From positions 1 to 34,265 of the forward strand of contig JAGSGY010000060.1 in the NCBI GenBank assembly GCA_023954855.1: a stretch of 34,265 nt of DNA, read 5' to 3'. The stretch comes from Pseudomonadota bacterium. Its GTDB lineage: Bacteria > Myxococcota_A > UBA796 > GCA-2862545. Both the position numbers and the translations under genes were made by a program. Shown piece after piece: positions 15,366 through 23,909 of the stretch (positions are counted from its first letter, which is position 1; each line of letters begins with the position of its first letter). Below the pieces are notes generated by a model. The model was not told the origin of the DNA and ran no database searches. It saw only the letters and a program-made list of their open reading frames with translations.

Positions 15366-16982
15366 CTAGCGGCGGGCCTTCTTCATGGCCGAAGCCAGGA
15401 AGTGGTTGATGCTCGGAAGGTCCTCGTCGAGAGCGCGGGCGCGACCCAGATCATCGACGGCCTTCTTGAAGTCCTTGGTCTGGTAGAAGCACAGACCGCG
15501 GCGGTAGTAGGCCATCGGGTGCTGTGAATCGAGGCGCAAGGCGAGGTCGAGGTAGCTGACCGCCTTCGCGTAGTCCTTCTTGTGCGAGTAGAGCTCGCCC
15601 ATGAGCACCTGGGGCTCGGCACTGCGCGGCATGATCTCCTCACCGATGAGGAAGTCGCTGACGGCGCGGCTGTAGTCGCCCATGTCCATGAACAGGCGTC
15701 CGCGGGCCAAGCGGAGCTCGCCGTTTCGCGAGTCGCCATCGAGCGCATCGGAGTAGTAGGCGGCCGCATCGGAGACGCTGCCTTGGTCAAGCTCGTTCTT
15801 GGCCTGGGCGACAAAGGCGTCGATCACCTCTTGGGAGGGGCCCTCGGGAACCGGGGCGGGAGGCTCAGGGGGAAGCTCGGGCTCGGGCTCGGCTTCTTCC
15901 TCTTCCTCTTCTTCTTCCTCGTACTCTTCGTAGTCGTCTTCTTCGAGGGAGAGGGCAAAGCCACCCTCGGAGTCGTAGTCGTGCTCATCCTCGTCGGGAG
16001 CGGCCTCGACAGCGATCTCTTCTTCTTCTTCGGGAGCCAGGATGCGGGCGCCCCCTTGCTCGGCGTTCAGCTGAACGGCCGCGGAACTCGGCCGCTCGGC
16101 GAACTCCTTGACCTGCGGAGGCGCCGCGGCGGCACGCTCTTCGTAGAAGCGTTCCATCGGGCTCTCGTCGGTGTCTTCGTCGGGCGGAAGCTCACCGGGA
16201 TCCGTCTGTTCGGGCTCTTCTCCTTCCTCGTCATCGAAGGCTTCGGGACCCACGAGGTCGAAGTGGTCCTCTTCGATGTTCGCCATGAGGCGCTGCGCCT
16301 CTTCGGCACCCATCACCAGCGTCGACTCGTCATCGTCGTCGTCGAATCCAACCGGAATCGCACCGCGCTGGAACATCTCGGTGGCGGGCTCATCGTCGTC
16401 GTCCACGAATCCACTGGCGAGTGAATCCGCACCCTCGGACTCATCCTCGAGCGGAACGAGGGAGTCACTGCCGAGCTCGACAAGGCCGTCGTCGACGGGC
16501 TCGAGCTCGACTGGATCGAGCTCCACGGGTTCAATGCTTACGGGCTCGATCTCGACGGGGTCGAGGTCCACGGGCTCGAGCTCGACGGGGTCCAGTTCAA
16601 CCGGCTCCACATCGATCGGCGCGAGGTCCACGGGCTCGACCTCAACGGGATCGGCTTCCACCGGCGCGAGGTCGTCCGCACCGAGCTCGACGGGCGCTGC
16701 CGCTTGACGAGCCGGAGGTGCCGCAGCGGGAGCCGCCGAGGCGGTGCCGAGCGCAAAGGCGAGCAGTTCCTCGGTCGAGGCCCCTGCCGCGCGTCCGGCG
16801 GTCATCACGCCCTCGGAGTAGCCCGAGCGAATCAGCAGTTCATCGGAGCGCTCGCGTGCGCGCAGACCAATGGCCAGGCCATCGCTGAAGCCCAGGGTGA
16901 GACCGATCGCGCCGGCCACGTTGGTCTCGGCGGTGTTCAGCACGACCAGCAGGTCGCGCAGTGCATGCGTCGCGTCACTCAT
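15366..16982 (-). CDS. Acidic repeat protein with C-terminal TPR domain
   Basis: A 538-aa, very acidic protein. Residues 1 to about 80 are a small folded domain (DATHALRDLLVVLNTAETNVAGAIGL) resembling short roadblock-like or dynein-light-chain-like helical/strand proteins, but I cannot place it. A low-complexity tract with 5-residue units (PVELD, PVELE, PVDLD) covers about 98-163. A long disordered acidic stretch follows, including a poly-Glu run. The last 145 residues hold TPR repeats (for example VSDAAAYYSDALDGDSRNGELRLARG and HPMAYYRRGLCFYQTKDFKKAVDDL). The likely role is scaffolding of protein complexes. The start overlaps the stop of the upstream coiled-coil gene as ATGA. Confidence 0.8.
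   Translation of the reverse strand: MSDATHALRDLLVVLNTAETNVAGAIGLTLGFSDGLAIGLRARERSDELLIRSGYSEGVMTAGRAAGASTEELLAFALGTASAAPAAAPPARQAAAPVELGADDLAPVEADPVEVEPVDLAPIDVEPVELDPVELEPVDLDPVEIEPVSIEPVELDPVELEPVDDGLVELGSDSLVPLEDESEGADSLASGFVDDDDEPATEMFQRGAIPVGFDDDDDESTLVMGAEEAQRLMANIEEDHFDLVGPEAFDDEEGEEPEQTDPGELPPDEDTDESPMERFYEERAAAAPPQVKEFAERPSSAAVQLNAEQGGARILAPEEEEEIAVEAAPDEDEHDYDSEGGFALSLEEDDYEEYEEEEEEEEEAEPEPELPPEPPAPVPEGPSQEVIDAFVAQAKNELDQGSVSDAAAYYSDALDGDSRNGELRLARGRLFMDMGDYSRAVSDFLIGEEIMPRSAEPQVLMGELYSHKKDYAKAVSYLDLALRLDSQHPMAYYRRGLCFYQTKDFKKAVDDLGRARALDEDLPSINHFLASAMKKARR
16493..16690 (-). repeat. 15-bp-period repeat encoding PV(E/D)(L/I)(D/E) units
   Basis: The minus-strand coding sequence repeats CCCGTCGAGCTCGAG-like 15-bp units encoding five-residue steps (PVELD, PVELE, PVDLD, PVEIE, PVSIE). 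Copies are imperfect. It lies inside the acidic TPR gene and is expected to encode an extended, negatively charged linker. Confidence 0.8.
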
Positions 16983-17353
16983 CGGGACCTCACTCGGCCG
17001 CTCTTGATGCTTGCCGCCAACCGCTCGAGATTCGAAATCAAGGCGTCGCGTCGCGCGACCGCCACGTTCACACGTGCCTCGACAGCCTGAACCACGCTGT
17101 CATCCTCGCCGCGCGCCTCGAGCTGAAGCATGGCGGCGTGTAGCGCCGTCGCCTCGCGCTCGGCCCCGACGAGGTCCTCGGCAATACGCTTCATGGCAGC
17201 CGCAGTGGCCAGCACCTCGGAGGCGGGCTTCTCGATCGACTCGAAGTCGGCGCCATCGGACAATTCGCCGACCACGCGATCGACGCGACGACCCAACGTC
17301 GCGGCGACTTCCTCGGTGAGAGCAGAGACGCGCTCCGCTGCAGATCCGGACAT
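16979..17353 (-). CDS. Small coiled-coil protein of unknown function
   Basis: A 124-aa protein that is almost all helix, with heptad-like patterns (RVSALTEEVAATLGRRVDRVVGEL, LVGAEREATALHAAMLQLEARG, ARVNVAVARRDALISNLERLAASI). It has no signal peptide or membrane helix. ATG 17353 is preceded by GGGAG seven bases upstream, a good ribosome site. It is translationally coupled (ATGA) to the acidic TPR protein, so the two probably work together. I cannot name a family. Confidence 0.7.
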   Translation of the reverse strand: MSGSAAERVSALTEEVAATLGRRVDRVVGELSDGADFESIEKPASEVLATAAAMKRIAEDLVGAEREATALHAAMLQLEARGEDDSVVQAVEARVNVAVARRDALISNLERLAASIKSGRVRSR

Positions 17354-17499
17354 TCAGAGACTCCCATCCGGTCGAGCCGGCCAAGTGACGGACGACCGTA
17401 CCACCTGCAGAAAAGCGAGGTCAACGCGCCCCAGCTGCAGCTTTCGGAGGCGTCCCAGCCATCCGCGAACGGCGCTGTCATGCGCCCTCGGAGCCGCCC

Positions 17500-17513
17500 T
17501 GCCTCGAAAGGCA
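17500..17513 (-). terminator. Hairpin with TTCG loop downstream of the FHA activator
   Basis: On the minus strand TGCCT-TTCG-AGGCA forms a perfect 5-bp stem with a TTCG tetraloop, about 26 nt after the stop of the FHA activator. There is no T-run, so termination is uncertain. The rest of the 186-bp gap 17354-17539 shows nothing I can name beyond the ribosome site for 17353. Confidence 0.28.
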
Positions 17514-17539
17514 CCCGCGCCGTCTGCAAGACCCCCGTT

Positions 17540-18904
17540 CTAGTCCTTCAGATCGTGGCGCTTAAGCATGCGGGCAACCGTCTTTCGGTCCACACCGGCC
17601 AATCGAGCGGCCTTGGAGAGGTTGTGATCCGAGCGCTCGAGCAGGTCCTCGAGATAGGTCCGTTCGAATGCCTCCATCAGCTGATCCCGAGCGACCTTCA
17701 GGCTCACCTCAGCGGTCGGAATCGAGACCCGAGTGCCTGCAGCCGGAGTCGGCTCCTGTCCGCCGCCCTCACGCAGTGCATGGGGGAGCGCTTCGAGCGC
17801 GATCGAGTCCCCCTCCGAGAACGGAATCGCGCGCAACAGCACATTCTTGAGCTCGCGAATGTTCCCAGGCCAGTGCCACTCCATGAACGCGCGCTCGACC
17901 TCGGGATCGAGGTGACGCACATTGTGCGGAAACGGCGCAACCTCGAGAAGGTGCTTCACGAGTAGCTGAAAGTCCTCTGCGATGCGGTCGCGCAGAGGCG
18001 GCAACGGAACTTCAACCACCGCCAGCCGGTAGTAGAGGTCCTGGCGAAAGCGGCCGGCCTCGACCTCGGCCCGCAGATCGCGGTTGGTAGCCGCGACCAC
18101 GCGTACATCGACAGGTCGCACCTTTCGATCGCCGACCCGGCGAACCTCGCGCTGCTCGAGCACGCGAAGCAGCGCGGGTTGAAGCTCGAGGGGCAGCTCA
18201 CCAAGCTCATCGATGAAGATCGTGCCGCCGTGGGCCTGCTCGAACACCCCCGCCCGTGGGGCAACTGCGCCGGTAAACGCGCCGCGCTCGTGCCCAAACA
18301 GCTCGGACTCCACGAGGTTTCGGGCCACCGCGCCACAGTCGAAGACCACGAACGGACCAGTGCGTCGACGCGAGCGTCCGTGTACCGCGCGGCTGACCAG
18401 TTCCTTCCCGGTGCCCGTCTCGCCCGTGACCAGCACGGTGAGGTCCGTCTGGGCCACACGCTCGAGCACAGAGAACACTTCACGCATCGCGACGGACTCG
18501 CCGACAAGACCCTCGAACTGCGTGTCGTCCGCGGGCACGATGTCCACGACCTCCTCGAGAGGCGTGAACTCGACATCGGTCTTTCCGACCTTGAAGGTGC
18601 GCTGCTCTCCCAGGTAGACCTCACGCACCCGGACCGGGCCCACGAAGGTGCCGTTGGTCGACCCCAGATCGCGAAGCACGATGCCCTCGGGGGCGCGCAC
18701 GATCTCGGCGTGCTTTCGACTGACAGTGTCATCGGTCAGCTGCAGGTGGTTCCCGCTCTGGGCACCGATGCGGAGCACGGGGTGATCACTCTCGACCGAC
18801 CGACCCTTGTCGGGCCCCGAGCTGATGGTCAGGCGAATACGACGAAGGTGCAGCCGCCGCGGGCGGTCGCTGCCTCCGATGACACTGGTGATCTCACTGG
18901 CCAT
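17540..18904 (-). CDS. Sigma-54-dependent transcription activator with N-terminal FHA domain
   Basis: A 454-aa protein. The FHA domain (about 20-115) has the phosphothreonine-binding residues in [19 protein letters not shown] and LGSTNGT. The AAA+ domain has Walker A GETGTGKE (161-168), the sigma-54 contact loop GAFTGA (208-213), Walker [12 protein letters not shown], and the arginine-finger region [10 protein letters not shown] Fis-type helix-turn-helix ends the protein ([25 protein letters not shown]). FHA-type activators are abundant in myxobacteria and are thought to be turned on by Ser/Thr kinases, so the PKN kinases in this window are possible but unproven inputs. ATG 18904 is chosen because GGAGG lies upstream (18920-18916, 11-nt spacing) and the FHA starts soon after; ATG 18946 is an alternative. 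Confidence 0.92.
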   Translation of the reverse strand: MASEITSVIGGSDRPRRLHLRRIRLTISSGPDKGRSVESDHPVLRIGAQSGNHLQLTDDTVSRKHAEIVRAPEGIVLRDLGSTNGTFVGPVRVREVYLGEQRTFKVGKTDVEFTPLEEVVDIVPADDTQFEGLVGESVAMREVFSVLERVAQTDLTVLVTGETGTGKELVSRAVHGRSRRRTGPFVVFDCGAVARNLVESELFGHERGAFTGAVAPRAGVFEQAHGGTIFIDELGELPLELQPALLRVLEQREVRRVGDRKVRPVDVRVVAATNRDLRAEVEAGRFRQDLYYRLAVVEVPLPPLRDRIAEDFQLLVKHLLEVAPFPHNVRHLDPEVERAFMEWHWPGNIRELKNVLLRAIPFSEGDSIALEALPHALREGGGQEPTPAAGTRVSIPTAEVSLKVARDQLMEAFERTYLEDLLERSDHNLSKAARLAGVDRKTVARMLKRHDLKD

Positions 18905-18975
18905 GCGTGATGAGGCCTCCGGCGCGCAGTCTACTCGATCCGCCATCGTAGCCAGGTGACGATGCCGTCCCGGGG

Positions 18976-19992
18976 CTAGGACTCCTGCGTCGACAAGGCA
19001 CGCAAGCGCTTGAGAATGCGCTGAATCGACCGTCGGTCCATCTGCGACGCTCGTGCCGCCTGCGAGATGTTGCCGTCGTGCTCCTCGAGCAGCTGACTCA
19101 CGTACTTGAGCTGAAAGGCATCGAGCCACTGTCGTCTGGCCTCGATGTACGGCAGGTCGGTGCGCACTTTCGGAGCATCTACCGTGAGCGAGGGCATCAC
19201 CGGCACGGGCCCGCGGAGCTGCGGCGGCAGATCGGCCATCGTCACGCGCGGCCCACTCGACAGCGCGACCAGATAGTGCGCCACGTTCTTCAGCTCACGG
19301 ACATTGCCTGGCCACGGCCAGCGGCGAAGGTGGGCACGCACCGCCGACTCGAGGCGAGGTGGACGACGCCCGATCCGTTCACCTTCTGCTTCGAGGAAGG
19401 CGTCGAGCAGAAGTCCGATGTCTTGGGTGCGCTCGCGAAGCGGCGGAAGGCGCAGCTCCACGACGCCAAGGCGGTGGTAGAGGTCGCGCCGGAAACGCCC
19501 AGCATGGACCTCCTGGGACAGGTCTTTCCAGGTCGCCGCAATCACGCGAATGTCGGCCTTGCGCTGGCCCTGACCGCCGACGGGACGGAAGGTGCCCTCT
19601 TGAAGCAGTCGAAGCAGACGTGTCTGCACCTCGAGTGGAAGCTCGGCGACTTCATCGAGAAAGAAGGTTCCGCCCTGCGCGGCCGCGATCAAGCCGTCGC
19701 GACGACGATCGGCGCCGGTGAACGCCCCGCGTTCGTGACCAAAGAGCTCGCTCTCGACCAAGGTCGGCGAGATTGCCGCGCAGTCGACGGGCACGAACGC
19801 TCCAGCGCGGCCAGACGCCTCGTGAAGCACCTGTGCGGCCACCTCCTTCCCGGTCCCGGTCTCGCCGATCAGCAACACCGGCAGAGGAGTCTGGGCCACC
19901 GCCACCAACCGATCCCGCAGGACACGAACCGCAGGACTTTCGCCTAGAAACTGCACGAACGCACCATACCAGTCGTCAACGCCGCCCCGCAT
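18976..19992 (-). CDS. Sigma-54-dependent activator without a sensor domain (PspF-like layout)
   Basis: A 338-aa protein. After a short lead (MRGGVDDWYGAFVQFLGESP) the AAA+ domain starts at once: Walker A GETGTGKE (43-50), GAFTGA loop (89-94), Walker B TFFLDEVAELP, and RFRRDLYHRL. A Fis-type helix-turn-helix is C-terminal (NISQAARASQMDRRSIQRILKRL). No receiver, GAF, PAS or FHA domain is present, so activity must be set by level or by a partner protein, as PspA does for PspF. ATG 19992 overlaps the upstream cyclotransferase-like gene by 17 bp; the longer start at 20025 would overlap by 50 bp. The neighbour at 18904 is a second sigma-54 activator. Confidence 0.9.
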   Translation of the reverse strand: MRGGVDDWYGAFVQFLGESPAVRVLRDRLVAVAQTPLPVLLIGETGTGKEVAAQVLHEASGRAGAFVPVDCAAISPTLVESELFGHERGAFTGADRRRDGLIAAAQGGTFFLDEVAELPLEVQTRLLRLLQEGTFRPVGGQGQRKADIRVIAATWKDLSQEVHAGRFRRDLYHRLGVVELRLPPLRERTQDIGLLLDAFLEAEGERIGRRPPRLESAVRAHLRRWPWPGNVRELKNVAHYLVALSSGPRVTMADLPPQLRGPVPVMPSLTVDAPKVRTDLPYIEARRQWLDAFQLKYVSQLLEEHDGNISQAARASQMDRRSIQRILKRLRALSTQES

Positions 19993-20344
19993 GACGCCAG
20001 CGTCCGCTGACGATGGGGACGCCACCGTTCGATGCCGGATCTCGCATCACATAGACCCAAGCCGGCACCGGTCTGACGCCGATCGACACGGGGTGCACGG
20101 CCCGTTGATAGAGCCCCTGCCCCACGCCCTCGTAGGCGTCTAGAACCGTGAGCATGGCGGGGTCACGTAGCTCGACCAGCTCACCGTGTACCACCTGGTC
20201 GCCACCCCAACGGAGTGCCGGATATCCTGGTGGCATTCGAAACAGCTCGCCACGGATAGTGGCCTTGCGTCGCGAGCAACCGGCAAGCAAGCCTCCCTGT
20301 CCGCCGCCCTCCATGAGGGTGCCGTAGACGAATAGGGGCCTCAC
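19976..20344 (-). CDS. Gamma-glutamylcyclotransferase-like (AIG2/GGCT) protein
   Basis: A 122-aa protein with a GTG start in a GTGA overlap with the upstream gene. The N-terminal FVYGTLMEGG is the substrate-binding YGTL motif of the GGCT/AIG2 fold. The conserved acid lies in LDAYEGVGQGLYQR, the place of the catalytic Glu, and PVPAWVYVM is the late strand of the barrel. Family enzymes release 5-oxoproline from gamma-glutamyl compounds; many bacterial members are untested. Position in one operon with a sigma-54 activator is noted without a known reason. Confidence 0.82.
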   Translation of the reverse strand: MRPLFVYGTLMEGGGQGGLLAGCSRRKATIRGELFRMPPGYPALRWGGDQVVHGELVELRDPAMLTVLDAYEGVGQGLYQRAVHPVSIGVRPVPAWVYVMRDPASNGGVPIVSGRWRHAGRR

Positions 20345-21981
20345 AGGTCCTCCACCGGCTCGACGGCGGCGATCCAAGTGGCCATCGCTTCAACCAGCGG
20401 CTCGAGGCGCGCGGCGAGCTCCATTTCCTCCGCCTCTCGGCGCAGCTGACCAAAGAAGGCCTCGGCCAAGACGATGTTGTCGCCGGTTCGGGTGCACACC
20501 CCGATGGTCTCGAGCAAGTCGAGGAGGCGCGCCGGCTCGAGTCCACCCGTGCGGCGGCGACACGGCAGCCAGCCCTGGGAGAGGGCGAACGCATCCAAGA
20601 CCCGCAGATAGCCGCCGATCGACTTGCGCTTGCGGCGCACCACCCAGCCGCCGTGCCACTGCGTCACCGACACCGGAACCGACTGACGGCGATGCAGTAG
20701 GAGAATTGCGGTGAGCATGGCCACGTAAGGCGACGAGGCGAGCAGCCGCACCCGCAGGCTGCGCGTGTCCGGAACACTGCGCGGGAGTGCCTCTCCAGGC
20801 GCCAGCAAGCCCGAGTGCACCGACGTCGCGCGCTGGGCAAGGTCGGGCACGCCGACCCGCGACCCCGTGCGGGCTTGGCGAAGCACCTTGTTCACCAGCG
20901 AGATGCCGCCCTGCAGCTGCACCAAGGACGGAGGCAGCGCGACAATCAGCCCTTCCGCCTCCCAGTTGTCGATGAAGTGACCTTCGCGCCGGAGCACACT
21001 CTCTTCACCCGGCCGAGCCACCGGAAAGGACGTGAGCGAGCGGTCCATGAGCACCCGGTCGAGCTCGTCGTGGAGGTCCTCCGGGGCCACGTCCCGACCA
21101 AACAGACGGCGGTCCCAGCGGGTGTACCGGCCGAGCTCGCGGGGTGGTGGCGCATTTCCGTCTTCCAGGCGCGCGAGGATCCATGCGCGATAGCCGACAT
21201 CCGAGAGCAGAATCGACGCGGTGGACTCGACCAGATCGCGACGCGAGATGGCGCTTGGGCTGACGACGAGGCGGTCCCCGACCCGGAGGGCATCCCCGCG
21301 CCGAACGGCGAGGTCGACGTAGCCACCGAGCGGAGCGGACTCGGCACCCGCATGGTCCAGCAGCGCGCGAACCTGGGGAAGCGCCAACTCACCGTAGTCG
21401 AGCAAGGCTCCGAGCACGTAGCGATACACGTCCGGGTCGTACTCCTCGCCGGAGCCAGTCGCGAGCCTTGGCGTCTCGACGAGCCGGGGGGCCATCGGCG
21501 CAAACGGAAGGCCGAGCTGGCGGTCCTTGTCTGAGCGGGTGACGCGCTTTCCAATGGCGGGCGCAATGAGGCTGCGCACCGCGGAGGCCCGTCGGCGCAC
21601 CGTCGAAGCGGCGAGCTCGGGCTCTTCTCGACCCACGAGATGGGTCACATCATCGAGTTCGGGCATGCGTCCACCCGACCGACCCAAGAGCTCGCGAACA
21701 AAGGGATGAGCACGGACGACGCGGGCGTAGACCCGGGGCCGACCACTTCCTGCGTAGACGTACTCGACGCCCTCGCTGGTGAGACCAAGCTCGCCGTTTT
21801 CTTCGGCAAACCCAAGCCACAGCGCCGCTTGGACATAGTAGCGGACCGTTCGGGACTCGAGTCCGAGCGCCTCCGTGAGCCCTCGTGGGCTGCGAACGCC
21901 CTGCGCAACGAGCTCCATCAGCCGCACGAGCAACTCGGGGCTGTTGGCGTTGGGAATGCGGTGGCGCGGCGGGCTGGACAT
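20341..21981 (-). CDS. 546-aa protein of unknown function with N-terminal winged-helix-like region
   Basis: I do not recognise the family. Residues about 12-80 look like a winged helix (VRLMELVAQGVRSPRGLTEALGLESRTVRYYVQAALWLGFAEE), similar in feel to the helix-turn-helix at the end of some AAA-associated or restriction-linked proteins. The remainder is a mostly helical soluble protein with no catalytic motif I can see. Later segments such as TQWHGGWVVRRKRKSIGGYLRVLDAF are basic and may contact nucleic acid. ATG 21981 is chosen because the conserved-looking region begins there, though the frame is open further upstream over the opposite gene. It leads an operon with the cyclotransferase-like gene and the sensorless sigma-54 activator, and is divergent from 22069 with an 87-bp gap. 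Confidence 0.68.
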   Translation of the reverse strand: MSSPPRHRIPNANSPELLVRLMELVAQGVRSPRGLTEALGLESRTVRYYVQAALWLGFAEENGELGLTSEGVEYVYAGSGRPRVYARVVRAHPFVRELLGRSGGRMPELDDVTHLVGREEPELAASTVRRRASAVRSLIAPAIGKRVTRSDKDRQLGLPFAPMAPRLVETPRLATGSGEEYDPDVYRYVLGALLDYGELALPQVRALLDHAGAESAPLGGYVDLAVRRGDALRVGDRLVVSPSAISRRDLVESTASILLSDVGYRAWILARLEDGNAPPPRELGRYTRWDRRLFGRDVAPEDLHDELDRVLMDRSLTSFPVARPGEESVLRREGHFIDNWEAEGLIVALPPSLVQLQGGISLVNKVLRQARTGSRVGVPDLAQRATSVHSGLLAPGEALPRSVPDTRSLRVRLLASSPYVAMLTAILLLHRRQSVPVSVTQWHGGWVVRRKRKSIGGYLRVLDAFALSQGWLPCRRRTGGLEPARLLDLLETIGVCTRTGDNIVLAEAFFGQLRREAEEMELAARLEPLVEAMATWIAAVEPVEDL

Positions 21982-22057
21982 GGCCGGTGCGAGGGTAACC
22001 CAGGCCGAGACGGAACGTCGTGCACGCCCCGCGGGTCTAGGCGTGGTAGTCAGCGCC

Positions 22058-22063
22058 GAGGAG
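22058..22063 (+). promoter_or_regulatory. Ribosome binding site supporting a TTG start
   Basis: GAGGAG ends 5 nt before TTG 22069, and the protein from that codon begins with a proper signal peptide. No ATG or GTG in frame fits as well. Confidence 0.55.
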
Positions 22064-22068
22064 TTCGC

Positions 22069-23202
22069 TTGCACCATCTCGTTCGCCTTGTCCTGTTCGC
22101 GTTTCTCACCCTCGGCTCTGCCCGCGCCGAGGCTCCTCTGCTCTCGAACGAGGACGGAGCGACCGAGCTCGCCACGCTCGTCGACGTGCCGTGGCAGGAC
22201 TTCGAAGAGGCCAAAGGTGCCGACTTCCCCGCGCTGATTGAGCACTGGCAGCGCGTCGGCGCCGCCTTCACCGAGTACTCGGCGCGCATGGCGCAAGGCG
22301 AAGACGTACTCAAGGAGTGGTCGGTGGTCGCCCCGCGCATGCTCAAGATCGGCATGCTGCTGGGACGCTCTGGCGACGCCCTGCTCGACACGCTGCCCGA
22401 AGATGACCCGTCCTTGCCGGTCCGAAAGGAGGGACTCGGCCAGATTCGCACCGGAATCGAGCGCATGTCTCAGGGCTGCTTGATGGTCCTCGTCGAGATG
22501 CCCGCCGATGTGCGCGGACCGTTTGTGCGCGACTTCGGAGAGGTACTCCCCGCCATCATCGAACAGCTCGACCCCACGTCCGCGGTGATGCTCAAGGCCC
22601 AGGCCCGCGGCGCTGCAACCCTCTTGCCCGACGCCGAAGCCGCACAGCTCGCAGGCGGCGTCGGCGAGATCGGGGAAAATCCTCCGGAACCGGGGCTCGC
22701 CGAGGGCGCGCCCGACCGACTCCTCGTCGCGCTCACCGCCGCCGGATGGCCAGGGGCGATGCAGAACGGTTGGAGCAAGCAGGTGCTCGACGTCGACTGG
22801 ACCGCCCACCCCGCCAACCCGCAGACCCAGAAGGCCGACGCCTATGCACTCCTTCTCGCCGCGCATGGCTGGTTCTCAGCGCTGGGTGAGGGCCGCACGA
22901 CTTCCTTGGACGAGCCCGGAGCACTACTCGATGGCGCACTGCGGGCAGGCGTAGGCGCGCTTGCAGCCGAGGATGCGATCGCAGACGTGCCGCTTCTTCG
23001 GACGTCGCTCTCGGAGTTGACGCTCCGCGCGACGGCAGCTGCCGCGCACTACCCGCCAAAAGAACGTGGGCCCCTGGTCGAAGCTCTCGAAGCGCGCCTG
23101 CCCGGCCTACTTGGTGCCCTCCCCGAAGAAGAAGCCGCTGAGCTCCACGCGGCACTCTCGGGTGTCGCAGACAAGAAGCTCGCGAAGCAACTGGGCCTCT
23201 AG
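22069..23202 (+). CDS. Secreted protein of unknown function
   Basis: A 377-aa protein from TTG 22069 with a signal peptide MHHLVRLVLFAFLTLGSARA and a likely cut after ARA or AEA. The mature part is helical, acidic and Ala-rich (for example DFEEAKGADFPALIEHWQRVGAAFTEY and RLPGLLGALPEEEAAELHAAL). No Cys-rich, enzyme or repeat motif is evident and there is no lipobox, so it is probably soluble in the periplasm or outside. The gene is divergent from the winged-helix-like gene and converges on the GbsR-like regulator, sharing the four bases CTAG of both stop codons (23199-23202). Confidence 0.66.
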   Translation: MHHLVRLVLFAFLTLGSARAEAPLLSNEDGATELATLVDVPWQDFEEAKGADFPALIEHWQRVGAAFTEYSARMAQGEDVLKEWSVVAPRMLKIGMLLGRSGDALLDTLPEDDPSLPVRKEGLGQIRTGIERMSQGCLMVLVEMPADVRGPFVRDFGEVLPAIIEQLDPTSAVMLKAQARGAATLLPDAEAAQLAGGVGEIGENPPEPGLAEGAPDRLLVALTAAGWPGAMQNGWSKQVLDVDWTAHPANPQTQKADAYALLLAAHGWFSALGEGRTTSLDEPGALLDGALRAGVGALAAEDAIADVPLLRTSLSELTLRATAAAAHYPPKERGPLVEALEARLPGLLGALPEEEAAELHAALSGVADKKLAKQLGL

Positions 23203-23792
23203 TCTCCCAGGCCGCGCAGCCCCATTGCCAGCTGGGCAGCGCCCTTGAGCCACCCACCGAACCGCTCGGCGGTGCGCGGGGCTCGAATCGAGATCAACAG
23301 CTTGAGAAGGCTCTGAGCGAGCTCGGTCATCTCGAGCAAGGTGCGCATGCGATCCAGGTTCCAGCGGCTGGACTCGCCACCCGCCTGCAAACTCTCGACT
23401 TCTTCGATGGCCCCGTCGAGTGCCATGCGGGACCGCTCGAGAAGCATCCATTCCCGCGAACGCAGCACATCGGTCACCGTGGGCCAGACGTCCATCACAG
23501 CTTCGTAAGGGGCATTTCGGTGATCGTCGACGGGCTTCGCAAGGCCAAACCCAACGAGCTCAGACACCGCCCCGCTCACGAGGGACCGGCTCACGTTGAG
23601 CAGCTGCGCGATCTCGGACTGGGAGAGCGGCTCGCGATGGAGTACGAGCAGCGCCCAGATACGTCCGTGAATCGCCTTGAAGCCCCAGTACTCGATGAAC
23701 CGCCCAACCTCGTCACAGACGCGCGCGATCGAGCGCTCGAGCGGCTGCGTCTTCTTGGCGGGGTTCTCGGTCAGGGACTTGGCGGACGTCAC
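23199..23792 (-). CDS. GbsR/MarR-family transcription regulator, probable menaquinone-operon regulator
   Basis: A 197-aa protein with a GTG start. The winged helix is clear: FIEYWGFKAIHGRIWALLVLH, then LSQSEIAQLLNVSRSLVSGAVSELVGFGLA, the helix-turn-helix with a recognition helix VSRSLVSGAVSELV, then a short wing. A long C-terminal helical part (about 100 residues) is typical of GbsR-like MarR proteins, which include choline- and glycine-betaine-responsive repressors. The effector here is unknown. The gene is divergent from menF. A palindrome begins at the base before its GTG and contains its GGAG ribosome site, and a sister palindrome lies before menF, so it probably represses itself and the men genes. 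Confidence 0.85.
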   Translation of the reverse strand: MTSAKSLTENPAKKTQPLERSIARVCDEVGRFIEYWGFKAIHGRIWALLVLHREPLSQSEIAQLLNVSRSLVSGAVSELVGFGLAKPVDDHRNAPYEAVMDVWPTVTDVLRSREWMLLERSRMALDGAIEEVESLQAGGESSRWNLDRMRTLLEMTELAQSLLKLLISIRAPRTAERFGGWLKGAAQLAMGLRGLGD

Positions 23793-23808
23793 TTCACGGC
23801 TCCGTGAA
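23793..23808. promoter_or_regulatory. Operator palindrome in front of the GbsR-like gene
   Basis: TTCACGG-CT-CCGTGAA is a perfect 7-bp inverted repeat with a 2-nt centre. Read on the minus strand it is TTCACGGAGCCGTGAA, directly before GTG 23792, and it holds the GGAG ribosome site. It shares TTCACGGAGnnGTGAA with the site at 23910-23933. Confidence 0.68.
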
Positions 23809-23826
23809 CAATGAGGAACTGCATCT

Positions 23827-23855
23827 CAGATACCGGGGCACCCGCCTCCTGTCGA
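23827..23855 (-). promoter_or_regulatory. Candidate promoter of the GbsR-like gene
   Basis: Minus strand: TCGACA (23855-23850), 17-nt spacer, TATCTG (23832-23827). It places a start near 23820, just upstream of the palindrome at 23793-23808, so a bound repressor would block initiation or early elongation. Confidence 0.42.
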
Positions 23856-23872
23856 GCCATTCCTCCAGTGAT

Positions 23873-23899
23873 TTGCATCGACGCGCCTGGGGGGATACT
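23873..23899 (+). promoter_or_regulatory. Candidate promoter of the men operon
   Basis: Plus strand: TTGCAT (23873-23878), 15-nt spacer (16 if TTTGCA is used), GATACT (23894-23899). The predicted start near 23906 lies just before the palindrome at 23910-23933. The spacer is short, so this is tentative. Confidence 0.38.
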
Positions 23900-23909
23900 T
23901 CGAGATTCC

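Noticed and set aside
15582-16424. 280-codon plus-strand frame with a hydrophobic middle, opposite the acidic TPR gene
   Set aside because: The hydrophobic run is the complement of the poly-Glu codons. The minus strand has TPR motifs and coupling to its neighbour.
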